Assembly (NCBI GenBank): GCA_003116975.1
Contig: BGKB01000090.1
Coordinates: 124,001 to 188,000, forward strand
Direction: 5' to 3'
Source of the DNA: Aurantiochytrium sp. KH105
Taxonomy: Eukaryota > Sar > Bigyra > Thraustochytrida > Thraustochytriidae
DNA: 64,000 bases
Shown here: piece after piece, positions 32,200 to 42,344 of the stretch
Layout: the number at the start of each line of letters is the position of its first letter
Numbering within the stretch: position 1 is the first letter of the stretch
The notes under the pieces: generated by a model
Seen by the model: only the letters and a program-made list of their open reading frames with translations
Database searches by the model: none
What the model was told of the DNA's origin: nothing
Position numbers and translations under genes: made by a program

Positions 32200-33126
32200 A
32201 TGTCAACGTCCCTTGGGAAGCTGCTCAAGGCGGCTTGCAAGGACCGCGACCCCGAGTGCGTGGAAGCAGAGTATGAGGCGCTCGGCGCAGGGTCGCCCTT
32301 CAAAGAGGACTTCTCGGGTCGTAGAAGCCACAAGATGATGATGCGCGAGGGTCTTTGCAGCGTTGCAGACGCTCACTCCAACGAGAACCGCTTTTGCAAT
32401 ATTTTACCCTTTGACGCGTGCCTTGCTCCTACGGGTGAAGAGGACTCCTTTGCGAACGCATCCTTGGTTTCACCCCTTATGAGTCGCTTCATCATTGCTC
32501 AAGGTCCTCTTGAGAGACCCGATACGCGACACGCGTTTTGGAAAGTTGCCATCGAGAATGGTGTTACCCTGATGGTCAACCTTGCGCCCATTCCACGTGA
32601 ATGTGCCGACTATGTGTCTCCAGGAACGTACAAAGACGTGAACGTCGAGGTTGTTGCCGAAGAAGTGGACCAGGAGTTTGGAGGAGATGTCGTTGTGCGG
32701 AAACTTTGCGTGACAAAAGCCGATGCGGAGCCTGCACTCATCTCGCACATTCAATTTAACGCGTGGCCCAATTATGGTACGCCAGAGTCCATGGCGCCCA
32801 CGACACGTGTCGTAGCACGCGCTCTGGAAGCGCCAGGCCTCGTTATGGTCAATTGTAGCGGTGGTGTTGGTCGGTCAGGCACATTCGTCTCTACGCTCGC
32901 AGTTCTTTCGCATTTACACAAGGAACAACAAGCGGGGAATCTTGACAGATTCATGTCTGAGGATGACGCCGCCAAGAACAATATTGCGTTTGGATCATAT
33001 CTTGTCTCCATTGTAAAGTCTGCGATCGAGACAATTCGTGAGCAGCGACATCCCTGGATGGTCGAGGGTGCGCACCAGTATGCCTTGATCTTTCAGATTT
33101 TGCATGCCGTTGCAGATGATCTTTAA
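32200..33126 (+). CDS. Protein tyrosine phosphatase-like protein with altered catalytic motifs
   Basis: This 308-residue protein has the classical PTP fold order: substrate loop NENRFCNILPFD, the QGPL segment, the WPD-loop position, the P-loop and a C-terminal helix. Three hallmark residues differ. The tyrosine of the NRY substrate loop is Phe. The WPD general-acid loop reads WPN (Asn191). The P-loop reads NCSGGVGRSG, with Asn218 in place of His before the nucleophile Cys219; Arg225 is kept, giving C(X)5R. Loss of the acid and the His is expected to reduce activity strongly, so this is probably a pseudophosphatase or a substrate-trapping regulator. The ATG at 32200 was chosen because the frame upstream starts with GTG. 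Confidence 0.85.
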   Translation: MSTSLGKLLKAACKDRDPECVEAEYEALGAGSPFKEDFSGRRSHKMMMREGLCSVADAHSNENRFCNILPFDACLAPTGEEDSFANASLVSPLMSRFIIAQGPLERPDTRHAFWKVAIENGVTLMVNLAPIPRECADYVSPGTYKDVNVEVVAEEVDQEFGGDVVVRKLCVTKADAEPALISHIQFNAWPNYGTPESMAPTTRVVARALEAPGLVMVNCSGGVGRSGTFVSTLAVLSHLHKEQQAGNLDRFMSEDDAAKNNIAFGSYLVSIVKSAIETIREQRHPWMVEGAHQYALIFQILHAVADDL

Positions 33127-33510
33127 TAATTCCTTTTGAGATGATAGCAGGAGTTTGTAGTTATCCAAGCGTACTTTGCGTTTCTTTTTTGGAGACACTT
33201 TCACCGCCTTGCGTTTGTCACAATCACTCCTCGGCGCGCCCGAGCGTCATTTTTTTTTTAATCAAGTTCTTTTCAAGAATAGTCACGACTCGAAGACCGT
33301 TCAGTTACGCTGTTCCTTGCTTTCGACGTCCCCCTCCACATATTTGCCTCGCCTTCCATTGTCACAAAGTCTCGCGGACCAAGGTCTCCTTGCGGGCCTT
33401 TGTCATGCATGCATCAATCTCATCTCATTTCACCATTGCCACCATTCGCCGTCATCACGGAAAAAATCGGAGAGAGAAAAACAAAGCAAAAGACCAAGAA
33501 AGCCTGCAAC
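33127..33510. other. Intergenic
   Basis: Same-strand spacer. The open frame of the next gene reaches back to 33400 but starts there with TTG. T-rich patches at 33180-33190 and 33247-33260 are seen; no separate gene. Confidence 0.5.
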
Positions 33511-33996
33511 ATGCTGCGCGCGGCGGACTTTCACGCCCGCGCCTGGGGGCGTGGCATCGCGCGGCGACTAGCGTCGAGCTCGACGCAGCGCGAGTCTAGC
33601 GGGCCCAAGCTGGAGTTGCCATGGGAGGCTAACCAGGGTTCGTGGTCGCTGCGCGACAAACTCCTCGCGCAAGCACCGGAGAGCGAGGGAGGCGCGCGGC
33701 TCACGGAAAGGAGACTTGAGGAGCTCGCAGACCTCGCGAACCTTGGTCTCCCTCGCGAGACGGTCCAGCGCGAGAAGCTATTGCACGACCTCGAGGCCGT
33801 TCTGCGTTTTGGCGACCTTGTCACCGAGGCCGAAGCTGCTCGGCGCAACGAGGGCACTCCTTTGGAGCAGCGGGACCTCGAGCTCACGCCCTTGCGCGAG
33901 GACCAGGTTTCCGAGGGCGACAACAAGGAAGCATTACTGTCGAATGCCGAGCGCTCTGAAGATGGCCATTTTGTGGTGTACCAAAAGAGACCATAG
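33511..33996 (+). CDS. GATC: Glutamyl-tRNA(Gln) amidotransferase subunit C, organellar
   Basis: This 161-residue protein resembles GatC, the small subunit of the GatCAB (glutaminyl-tRNA amidotransferase) complex that converts Glu-tRNA(Gln) into Gln-tRNA(Gln) in mitochondria. The helical core LTERRLEELADLANLGLP is a close match to GatC, as is the C-terminal stretch EDQVSEGDNKEALLSNA followed by DGHFVV. About 45 residues precede the core and are Arg/Ala/Ser-rich (MLRAADFHARAWGRGIARRL), a typical mitochondrial presequence. The ATG at 33511 gives this presequence; the open frame upstream starts with TTG. Single exon. No GatA or GatB gene lies in the window. Confidence 0.88.
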   Translation: MLRAADFHARAWGRGIARRLASSSTQRESSGPKLELPWEANQGSWSLRDKLLAQAPESEGGARLTERRLEELADLANLGLPRETVQREKLLHDLEAVLRFGDLVTEAEAARRNEGTPLEQRDLELTPLREDQVSEGDNKEALLSNAERSEDGHFVVYQKRP

Positions 33997-34512
33997 TCTC
34001 GCGCTTTCCAAAGCGTAACACTTGAGATTTATTCTGCAATGATCATACAACCTTTCTAAATTGTACAAGTGAATGTTAGGTATCAAGTTGGCTTGGTTAA
34101 AGACGGCGTCCTGTGATTTTGCAGAGCAAAACTTTGCTCGTCTTACTTTTTGAATGTTTGAGTTTTGGTCCAAGCATCACTTGGTGAGCATTTCACATTT
34201 CCACAATGCATCGTGTCAAGCTTGCGCACGTGAAACCTCATGACCGCTATGGACTGTTTGTAAAGGAAGCACTCGCAAAAGAAGTCCACATAAATTAAAT
34301 CTCTGTTCACGGGCGAGAAGTCATGCACGTCTGATCTTCCATCTACTATTCTCTTTGTCGAAAAATGTTCACGTATACAAAGGCGTTCACATCTTGTATC
34401 TTTTTCTATCATAATTAAAATCAGGTCGACTTCCAGCGCCCATGCCAGAAAGATCGACGCTTTGTTGAGTAGGGCGCGCAAGATCTTGGCGCCGTTCAAA
34501 AATTGTTCAGAC
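33997..34512. other. Convergent intergenic region
   Basis: The GatC gene and the YeeE/YedE gene converge here, so this holds both 3' ends. Base composition is lower in GC than the flanking genes. A minus-strand frame at 34143-34610 overlaps the end of the YeeE/YedE gene and is not supported. Confidence 0.5.
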
Positions 34513-35820
34513 TCACAACTGAATGGCGGGTCCAGGGTAAAATGATGGATCAACAGCACGAGCAATAAAGGCAACCGCAATGCCAGCTCCAAACATAAAG
34601 GGAACAGCAAGAAAGCTATGCAGCATCATCACAGCCATGCCTGAAAGTCCATGCCCAGATGTGCAGCCAGCGCCCATGCGGCTGCCCCAAACCATTAGAA
34701 AACCGCCACAAAAACCATAGCCAATCGGCACACCGGGCACCTTGCCGAGCAAACCCGAAGCATACTCGGTGAGAAAGGCCCCGAGAATGGCCATGCAGAC
34801 ATAGAAAAGCTGCCAATGTGTGTCGACCGTCGGGCGTGCAAATCGCTTCGCGTACGTAAAATAGCGGCTGATCGAGTCAGAGAGCAAAAGAACCCACGAG
34901 CTGCAGGTCGTCTGATAACTCGTGGATGAACCCAGAAATGTGCCAACAACGGCAAAAACTGGAATCTGTAGCGAGCCGATGAGCGCGCCACCAACCGAGG
35001 GTGGCCACGCATAGCACTTGAAAAAAGTTTGCAAAGAGCAGTCGTCTTCGAGTGGAAGACTGAGTTCGCTCTGCCACGGCACCAGATACTCGAGAAGGAA
35101 CACCACGAGGCCACAACCCAGAGCAAGCAAAGCCGAACACTGCGAAAATGAAAGTGGGACATACTCGTCCACATACGCAAACTTGCCACTCGGCCCACTG
35201 TACCTCCTCAGGAGTGGAGCCATGAGGGGCTCGAGCAAACCATATGCGAATGCTCCAATAATGCCACCCAAAAGCGTAAAGCCACTGTTCGTGACGCCTG
35301 CACCGACCTGGGGCAGGACCATGCCCGGGCAGGCGCCGGCAATGGCCATGCCGCTGCCCAGAATCATGCCGCCTAGTGCAGCGCTGCGCGGTCCCCTGCC
35401 ACAACGGCTCGAGTCCCAATCGAGTCGCGCCGCTTCGAACTTGGCGGGCGCTACAATCGCCGCCACTGCAAAAACAGCTGCGCTCGTGCCCGCGGCCGCG
35501 AGGAACATTTTCAACATGATCCACTTTTCAAAGAGGAACTGCGCGCGAATGACGTGCGGCTCGTACACGCGTGATTTCGCAAACGCAAAGCCAAAGATGA
35601 GGCCCATGATGCTCGTCGTGATGCCGACAATGAGCCATCGTCGAAGGCTGTCTCCTTGCCGCGTCTGGACCTGGCTTTCAAGGTCGCTCGCCTCGCTATC
35701 AGAGTCGCGGAGGTTCTCGCCCAAGTGCGCCGCGAGCGGGTTGACTGAGCTTCGCTCTACGGCTCCATCTTGTCCTAGCGCCAGCGACTCGTCCGCATTC
35801 AGGTTTCTGCCGAAGACCAT
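34513..35820 (-). CDS. YeeE/YedE family sulfur (thiosulfate-type) transporter
   Basis: This 435-residue protein has about nine to ten hydrophobic segments. Two characteristic Cys-containing signatures mark the YeeE/YedE (TsuA) family of sulfur-compound transporters: GMAIAGACPGMVLPQ in the first half and MGAGCTSGHGLSG near the end. In bacteria, members take up thiosulfate by passing it between conserved Cys residues. A charged N-terminal extension of about 80 residues precedes the first helix. The ATG at 35820 was chosen over an upstream TTG. The family is mainly bacterial, so gene transfer is possible, but I cannot tell how widespread it is in related eukaryotes. Confidence 0.85.
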   Translation of the reverse strand: MVFGRNLNADESLALGQDGAVERSSVNPLAAHLGENLRDSDSEASDLESQVQTRQGDSLRRWLIVGITTSIMGLIFGFAFAKSRVYEPHVIRAQFLFEKWIMLKMFLAAAGTSAAVFAVAAIVAPAKFEAARLDWDSSRCGRGPRSAALGGMILGSGMAIAGACPGMVLPQVGAGVTNSGFTLLGGIIGAFAYGLLEPLMAPLLRRYSGPSGKFAYVDEYVPLSFSQCSALLALGCGLVVFLLEYLVPWQSELSLPLEDDCSLQTFFKCYAWPPSVGGALIGSLQIPVFAVVGTFLGSSTSYQTTCSSWVLLLSDSISRYFTYAKRFARPTVDTHWQLFYVCMAILGAFLTEYASGLLGKVPGVPIGYGFCGGFLMVWGSRMGAGCTSGHGLSGMAVMMLHSFLAVPFMFGAGIAVAFIARAVDPSFYPGPAIQL

Positions 35821-38090
35821 CGTGTGAATGACGGGCGCTCTCGCCACCACGCCTCCTTTTTCAATTTGTCGCAAACGAAAAAGACCCTTGCTGAAGCTCG
35901 CCGCAACCGCTGTCTAGCCAGCCCCAGCTGCAGCCAGCAGCAGGCACGGGGTGCAGCTCTAGCTCTGGGCAGACAATCAATCGCGAGGTCGAAGCGAAGC
36001 GACTTTGCTTGTTTGCTCCATTCCTTTGCAAACCGACCCACGCCGGGACCACAAACGACGACCGTTGACGGGACCCCGACACCTTTCGCCGCGCCATCTA
36101 CCAACCGCATGTTGCCAGCCACACCACGCTTGTGCTGGCCGTGACGTCTTCCCCGAAGCGCAACCCCATTCGGAGTTTCTCCTTGTCGCAAACGTCACAT
36201 TGGGGTTCCCTTTTTCGAGGCCTTTTTACCACCGGCGCTCTCAGCCGCCTGCGCGGGCACTGCGCAACTCTTCGCCCCGCCTCGGCCAATCCCCTCCACC
36301 TTTTTCATACTCCGTACCTGTGCTGTGCCGGGAGATTGAGGTTATGGACTTTCGCCGGCGTCAAGCGTGCCCTCTATATTGAATTTAGCGGACCCAGAGA
36401 CATTGTATGTTTATAACGTATGAAAATGGTACTGGGTCCGATGCGGAGACGCGGACGCACTTTCCGGGCTATTCCCGAGCGGAAAATTCGCCCCGAGCCA
36501 ACCTTGGCGCGGCACCACGATGCGACGATCGGGACCGCGCAGAAGCTCTTGTTCTTGTTCTCGGTGCTGATCACGACGATGTTGTTGAAGTCGTTTTCGT
36601 CGTCGCTCTGGCTGGGCGTCAAGACCTTCGCAAGCCAGCCGGAAGTTTCGGCTTGAGAGCTTTTTGCAGCGCAGCGACGCGGGCGATGCCGAACGGCCTC
36701 GCACGTGCACCTGCGCCAAGCTTCGCCGGTAGGAATGGAATCAGGCGAAGGGAAAATTGAATGAATGGAGGAGAGACAATACACCAGGGATGTTTTCTTG
36801 ATTGGTGTCGGTCTGATTCGCAGTCAGGATGTTGTTGGTTGGTGCGGCGTCGAGGTGTTTGTGTGAGGCCACTTCACTTCACTTGATGGTCGCGCCAAGC
36901 GTGACGTTTTTCTGCAGAGAGCATGTCCGCCTCATCCATCCAGGCTCGCCTTGCGGCTGCGTCGTGCCTGTCATCTTGCCCAGACGATTATCGCCAGGCT
37001 CTTCAAGTTCGCGGCCCGGCTGGAGCGAGCCCTGATGAGTGTCGATGGCATTGACATGATGGTCCGGGGTCCGGTCAGGTGACAGTTTCTAGGTCAGGCT
37101 CGAGATGCAGTGGGAAAAGGATCACACACGGCCCGCGAGAGGACATTGAAAACGCCAAGTCTGGAGTGCGGCCTCGCCGGTGGCTTCGCTTTGAAGTACT
37201 GGGAGGCATTGACATTGTGCAGTTCACCAATCGACCAGTCCGCTGCGCACATCACGACCTGAAGACCGGTCCGCGGCAAAGTCATCGAATTGAAGTATGG
37301 AGAAAATGCGCAGCAGCAGCCAACGCTCAAATGGGTCGTGAGCCTTTTCCGACATGTGCTCAACAAGGCGACGCCAGATTTCTTTGCCGGCCGCATCGTG
37401 TACGCAAGGGCCGTGACCCTGACTTCATTTAGTAGGTAATGTTGGCGCCTGCGCTTGAGACAAAAGCCTGGTTCTTTGACCATCGGTACCTCGCGTGAAC
37501 TACTTATTTGCAAGGTAGTCGCGCATGCAAAGCACCTCGGGCGCGACGATGAGCACAAGGCAAAGATTTGCTGTTTGAAAGCGACCAGTTTCCACTGTGC
37601 ATTGCCTGCAAGGAAGAATCCACTTCCAGGCGACCGCGGAGGATGGCGCAGCATCAAGTCTGACACAGCATCAAGTCTACAGTTTTGGCTCTTTGACTTT
37701 GAAAACCCAACAGCAACAAATTCAAGATTATGCGGACAGCCGGAATTATGCTTCTTTCGCTTTTTCCTTCCAGAATCCTCCTCTTTGATGAGGCCACCGT
37801 TTTGGGACAACAAACAAAATACCCTGGCCGCGCGTGCACACGCCTTTCGATGATGCGCTGAATTAGCAAGAATCTTGCTCAAGACTGTTTTCCAAGCTCA
37901 AGAGCGGTCTCTCGGCACTGGGAAGCGTGTATGGCAGGGATTTTGTTGTTCACGACCTCCACTTCAACTTTGCGGTGCGAGAAATGCGCTCGTGGATGAC
38001 TACATTGTAAGTGGCACCTACGACAAAACGATTTGAGTCTGTGAGCGCGTAGCGGAGACCAAATGTGCATTTTGCATCAACACTCGGACG
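35821..38090. other. Gene-poor region with possible decayed coding fragments
   Basis: About 2.3 kb. Near 37285-37440 (plus strand) one frame reads sensibly for about 50 residues (VRGKVIELKYGEN then LKWVVSLFRHVLNKATPDFF) and ends in stops. On the minus strand at about 36400-36700 a run including DDENDFNNIVVISTENKNK looks coding-like. Neither has a start or a recognisable family. They may be fragments of decayed genes or of introns and exons that I cannot join. Confidence 0.4.
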
Positions 38091-39008
38091 ATGTGTCCTC
38101 GGCCTCTTTGTGGGGACTGGGACGTAAAGCTGAGTGTGCCTCAAAGCACGTGCTGGACGGCACACAGTGACCAAATGGCAGGAAACAAGGCCATCCTCCG
38201 CTTCGGTCTCTCCGTGTTTGCACTTGAGCAGATCGGCGACAAGATCTGGTTTCGCGTAAAGCGTGACTCGAGCAAGCCAGCGAGCGCGTTGAAGATGCTA
38301 CTGAGCATGTTTCAGGGCGCTCGCGAGGCGCTTTATCCGAACTTGCCCTGGGAGCTTCTCCTCCAATTTCCGACAGACGCGTCTGTTCTGGTCGCACACG
38401 ATGATCTGAAGGAGGCGCGCGCATCAGAAGTCAAGTCCTTCGAGTCCGTGGACGCAACACGTGTCAAAGTGGCGGACTTTGCATAGTTCTTTGAAGATGG
38501 TTCGCTACTCGAAGACATCCACAGCACGACCGGAATCGATGGGTTTGCAGACATGCCCCTGAACTCCAGACTTCAGTACCACGTTTTCTTGAGTCACAAG
38601 CAATACGAAGCCGGTGATGCGTGCGACCTCATGGCTGAGAAACTCAAGAACCGCGGAATCAAAGTGTGGGTCGACCAGCGAACGAAGGGCAATCTGTCGA
38701 CAAACGAGATGAAAGCTGGCATTCTGGCGTCGAAGTGCTATTTGCTCTTCTTGACAAAGACTGTCTTCAGCTCGAAGGCGGTGTGCATGGAGCTTGCTAC
38801 GGCCTTGGAAGCAGATAAATCAATTCTTCTTGTGCACGAGAGCGATCCGCATTGTGTGGGTTTTGCCAACTTCTCCAAGTACATTAAAACGGTGCCAAAG
38901 ACGGCGAAGCACATTTTCGATGCCCGCGAGTCGATGCCCTTTCAGCGTCGTCTGTACCTGGCAGAACCCTTTTACGACGAGCTCATTCGTCGCATTGACT
39001 CTAGCTGA
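38091..39008 (+). pseudogene. 5'-truncated COR-TIR relative of the ROCO gene, one in-frame TAG
   Basis: The first half (38091-38483) matches the end of the COR region of the ROCO protein at 16.8 kb. Shared features include LRFGLSVFALEQIGDKIWFRV beside LSFGINDFLL, and NLPWELLLQFP beside GLPWDLLLVSP. The second half is a TIR domain: YHVFLSHKQYEAGD, GIKVWVDQR, CYLLFLTK and SKAVCMELATALE. The two halves are in the same frame but separated by a single TAG at 38484-38486, followed by 22 further open codons. Aligned to the intact paralogue, the stop lies just after a VADFA/VSEFE position. No LRR or ROC sequence is found upstream. TAG ends other genes here, so it is probably a true stop. The TIR part alone could still be made from the ATG at 38553. 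Confidence 0.75.
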
Positions 39009-39129
39009 CGCTTATCGAATCACAATTGGTTTTTGTTTCGTGTTATACCCAGTTATACCCGTTGCTTCTGCTTCTGATCATTTTACTTTCCAGGCTCGCG
39101 CACCCGAATTAGGGACGACAAGAGAAAAA

Positions 39130-39922
39130 CTATTTGGTCTTTTTAGATTCCGGTATAGTGGCTTCCTTTTCGGCATTGACTTTGTCTTCTTTCTTCTTCG
39201 TCGCTGCTGTATCCCGCCTATCTTTCTGGGCAGCAGGCACCTCTGGAATGGTGTCGCGCGGCCTGAACACGGCATACACCGCTCCGGCGCCAACCAGAAC
39301 GCCTGCGAGGGCTGCCAGCGCGGCCTTGAGTGGCTCTTTGCGCAAGGTCACGATCATGCGCTCATATACAGCAGCATTTGCGTCAAGAAGAGAGGCTTCG
39401 GCAGGAACAGGAACACTGTCAACATCCTTGGGGCCTGTACGATGTTCGGCGATGTATCTGGCAAACTCGGCCATGGTCTCGACATTGCGTTTTCCTCGGA
39501 ACTTGTACATTGTGCCTTGATGAAAGTACAAGAGAGTCGGAAAGCCCTTGATCTTAAAGCGATGCGCCAAGGCTTTATTTTTCTCCGCATTTACCTCTGC
39601 TACGTTGATCTCACCCAGGAGTTCTTCGCCCAAGTTTTCCCATGCCGACGCCATACGCTTGCAATGGCCGCACCATGGCGCATAGAACTTGACAAACCTG
39701 CGCGTCGCAATCGTCCACGTAAGCGGTGCCACCTGCGCGGCCCCTCCTTTGCTCCCTCGTTACGTACCAGTCACCCGTCGTCGCACCCGTCGCAGCTTGC
39801 GTCAATTGCTCAAAGTTGTCTTCTCCGAGCTCGATCACGCGGCCCTCGGCGCCATCTTGCGCCACGAATAGCACGCAAAAGACAAGGGCCAGGAACACCG
39901 CACGCATGGCGCCGCCGAGCAT
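39130..39922 (-). CDS. Membrane-anchored ER thioredoxin/PDI with KKXX tail, two exons
   Basis: Exons 39922-39768 and 39697-39130 join across a 70-base GT-AG intron (donor GTACGT) to give 240 residues. A signal peptide (residues 1-26) is followed by a thioredoxin domain with the PDI active site WCGHC (Cys61 and Cys64) and cis-Pro in GFPTLLYF. Then come a membrane helix (PLKAALAALAGVLVGAGAVYAVF) and a Lys-rich cytosolic tail ending KKTK, a dilysine KKXX retrieval signal. This predicts a type I ER oxidoreductase like the TMX group, making or isomerising disulfides in the lumen. The splice restores the Trp-Phe-Val-Lys-Phe run directly before the active site, which supports the intron. Confidence 0.88.
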
Positions 39923-41502
39923 GCTTTGCGCCCGCGTCGTCGAGCTCTTTGTCGCGGATGATTGGCTGTCTGGGTAATACCTTCCCTCCTATGTGTTGGC
40001 GTCGTGGTGATCAAAGGTTATACATGTGCCATTCGGACATAGCGACTGTGCAGAGAGAGATACTGCCGTGAAAAAGTCGAATGCTGCACTGCAAACACTG
40101 CTGACAGGTTGGGATCAAGAGGGTTCTTTGTATGGCTGGCATGCCCTCAGATCGTGCCGAGTATCATTGTTGAGAACGCATCATCGCTGGCATTGAGCAG
40201 AGCAGAGCAGAGCATAGGATCTGCTTGACAATGAAAAGACCCCTTGGCGGGTGCCGCAAGCGCTAACTACAGATTCAGGTATAAATACGATTCATTAGCC
40301 GAGCAATCTCAGCTACGGTTTGACACATTGCTTGGCCATGAAACGGCGCAAGGTCGTGTCCGTGCGGAGAGGAGTCAATTTGATAGTTGCCATTCAGTCT
40401 GGCTACTCGCAAGCTCGCGTGGCACGAATCAATCAAGCAACCAACCAACAGCCAAGAGGGAAAAGTTGTCCCACCCACCCCCCCTGCACGTTGGTCGCGT
40501 CGAAAATCTTCTTCGACGCCTCTACCTCGCTTGTCACCCCAGCCGACCAAGCACCGTTCGGTGCAAAGTCCGCAACAATCTCGCCTCCAGCCCTTCGTCT
40601 TATGCAGACTGTCTTAGCCCCACGAGCATTTATCGTCGCCTAATTATGAGCGAAGATGGTCCGCCTCGCCGTGGGGCCTCGGCGCCGTTTCCCTCGTTCA
40701 TCCGATCCGAAGGGCCGTAAAGAACCACACAAACAGACGACAACAAACGTCTGCACCTGGCAGCGAGCTTAGCTTGGCGGCGAGGCGCGGCCCAGGGACT
40801 CGAGGCGGCGCGCGAGCAGGCCTCTGGCGCCGGGGGGACGACTTGCGCCTGCACCGGCCGGCAGCCGCGCCGGTGATCAACAGCGCAAGGGGTCTTTCCG
40901 AGTGAAATTTCGCGCGTCCCAAGGCCAGCGAGACTCTTCGAATGGGACGATTCGTGGTCGCAGCCCCCTTTCTGACTGAGAGCGCTCGGCCCATCCATCG
41001 ACGCACGCCTCGACGAGTGGGCCCACAGACTGAGACTGCCTTGAGGCAGGGCGAGGGGGCGAGCAAGCCTTTCGCCCGGCGGGCAAAGAAACAATGGCGA
41101 TTGGCCAGGCGGTGCGTCGAGCGCGGGTCACAACGAAAGAGGGAAGGAGCGGCCGCGCACGCCAAGCCCACGCGGCCTGCACGCGTGCAGGAAGGCAAAA
41201 CCCGTGTCGCTCTTTGAAGAGCGAGTGAGCAACTGCCTGCAGGCGTTGCGGCGACGCACGGCCTCGCACTGTGAGAGAGGCAGACCGTCTCGATTTCCTG
41301 GACTGCGCGCGGGTGCCGACGGAGATACCCGCGAAGCGGTTCGTGAGTCACGGAGAAGCCCTCGATTCCCTCGGGCGTCCCCGCCGCTGCAGCAGGCAGT
41401 GCCCTCGAGCGCAAAATTGTGTGGGCAAATCAGCTCGAACCCTTTGCTAACTTCCCGACCTGAAGAAGACGCAAGACGCCGTGCGGAGCATACGTGCGGT
41501 GC

Positions 41503-41561
41503 GAGCGAGCGAGCGAGCGAGCGGGCGTGCGTGCGGGCGTGCGTGCGGGCGTGCGGACGGC
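41503..41561 (+). repeat. GAGC/GCGT/GCGG tetranucleotide array
   Basis: Tetranucleotide units of GAGC then GCGT/GCGG. The array is followed about 35 bases later by a separate period-five array. Confidence 0.85.
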
Positions 41562-41595
41562 CTTGGCGATTTCCACTATTGCGATTCTTTCACGC

Positions 41596-41634
41596 GGTGC
41601 GGTGCAGTGCGGTGCGGCGCGGTGCGGTGCGGTA
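41596..41634 (+). repeat. GTGCG pentanucleotide array
   Basis: About seven to eight five-base units (GTGCG, GTGCA, GCGCG) just before a TATATGTATATAC stretch. Confidence 0.85.
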
Positions 41635-42027
41635 TATGTATATACTACACTTGAATTGTATCGCGTGCCCTCGTTTTCCCTCGCGCAAGGTCATTAGGGC
41701 GCAGCGTTGCCAACGAGTACATGGGCGTCAGGCGCGTGCGAGGCATCTGTCGTTGTTGCTGTGGTCATCTTCCATTTGCTCTTGCCCGCCTGCCTCAACA
41801 CGGCGGCGCTCAGGCCCCGTCCCCGTGACGACTCACTTCTTTTCTGAAAAGGAAAAGCCTGGACCACGAGTTCCGCCCAAGCTTCGAGGGAGCGTTTTCC
41901 AGTAGCCAGCGTCTCCACAGCGCAGGGCGACGTTGCAGCGAACGTCGCGTGGCCTCGCAGCCACGTTTCCAACGTCAAGTATCCTCGCACGCGAGGTCAG
42001 GTCATTCATCAACATTCATCGAGACTG

Positions 42028-42072
42028 AGCGAGATTGAGATTGAGATTGACATCGAGATTGAGATTGAGATT
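42028..42072 (+). repeat. GAGATT hexanucleotide array
   Basis: Six to seven units of GAGATT, in the leader of the Ser-rich gene about 270 bases before its ATG. Confidence 0.9.
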
Positions 42073-42344
42073 GGTCCTCGATCTCGATTTCAACGTCGAT
42101 ATCACAGCCGCGTGCTCGCCCTGCGCCGCGCGGCTGGCAGCGGCCAGCCACTTTCCCTCGCGCGCGCTCGCGCGCGCTCGCGCTTTCCCGGCGCGGGAAA
42201 CAGCTCTTACTCTGGAGGGGGAGCCAGCTCCTGCACGCGCCAGGCAGCTGTGGGGCCGTAGCAACGACGGACCGCCATCTTGCTCGGCCTTTTCTTTCTT
42301 CAAGCGTCCACTTATCAGGGCCGCCGGCGCTCGCGCACTCGGAA

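Larger units (their letters stand above)
39923..42344. other. Intergenic with several short-period repeats
   Basis: About 2.4 kb, with the PDI promoter at the left. An AGCAG array sits at 40194-40216. A period-four GAGC/GCGT array lies at 41503-41561, a period-five GTGCG array at 41596-41634 and a period-six GAGATT array at 42028-42072. A 238-residue minus-strand frame (40698-41414) is Arg/Ala/Pro/Cys-rich and not supported. No gene is called. Confidence 0.55.

Noticed and set aside
37094-37882. 262-residue minus-strand frame
   Set aside because: Irregular composition with no domain; the coding-like signal in this interval is on the plus strand in short pieces.
40698-41414. 238-residue minus-strand frame
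   Set aside because: Arg/Ala/Cys/Pro-rich, overlaps other open frames and repeats, no recognisable motif.
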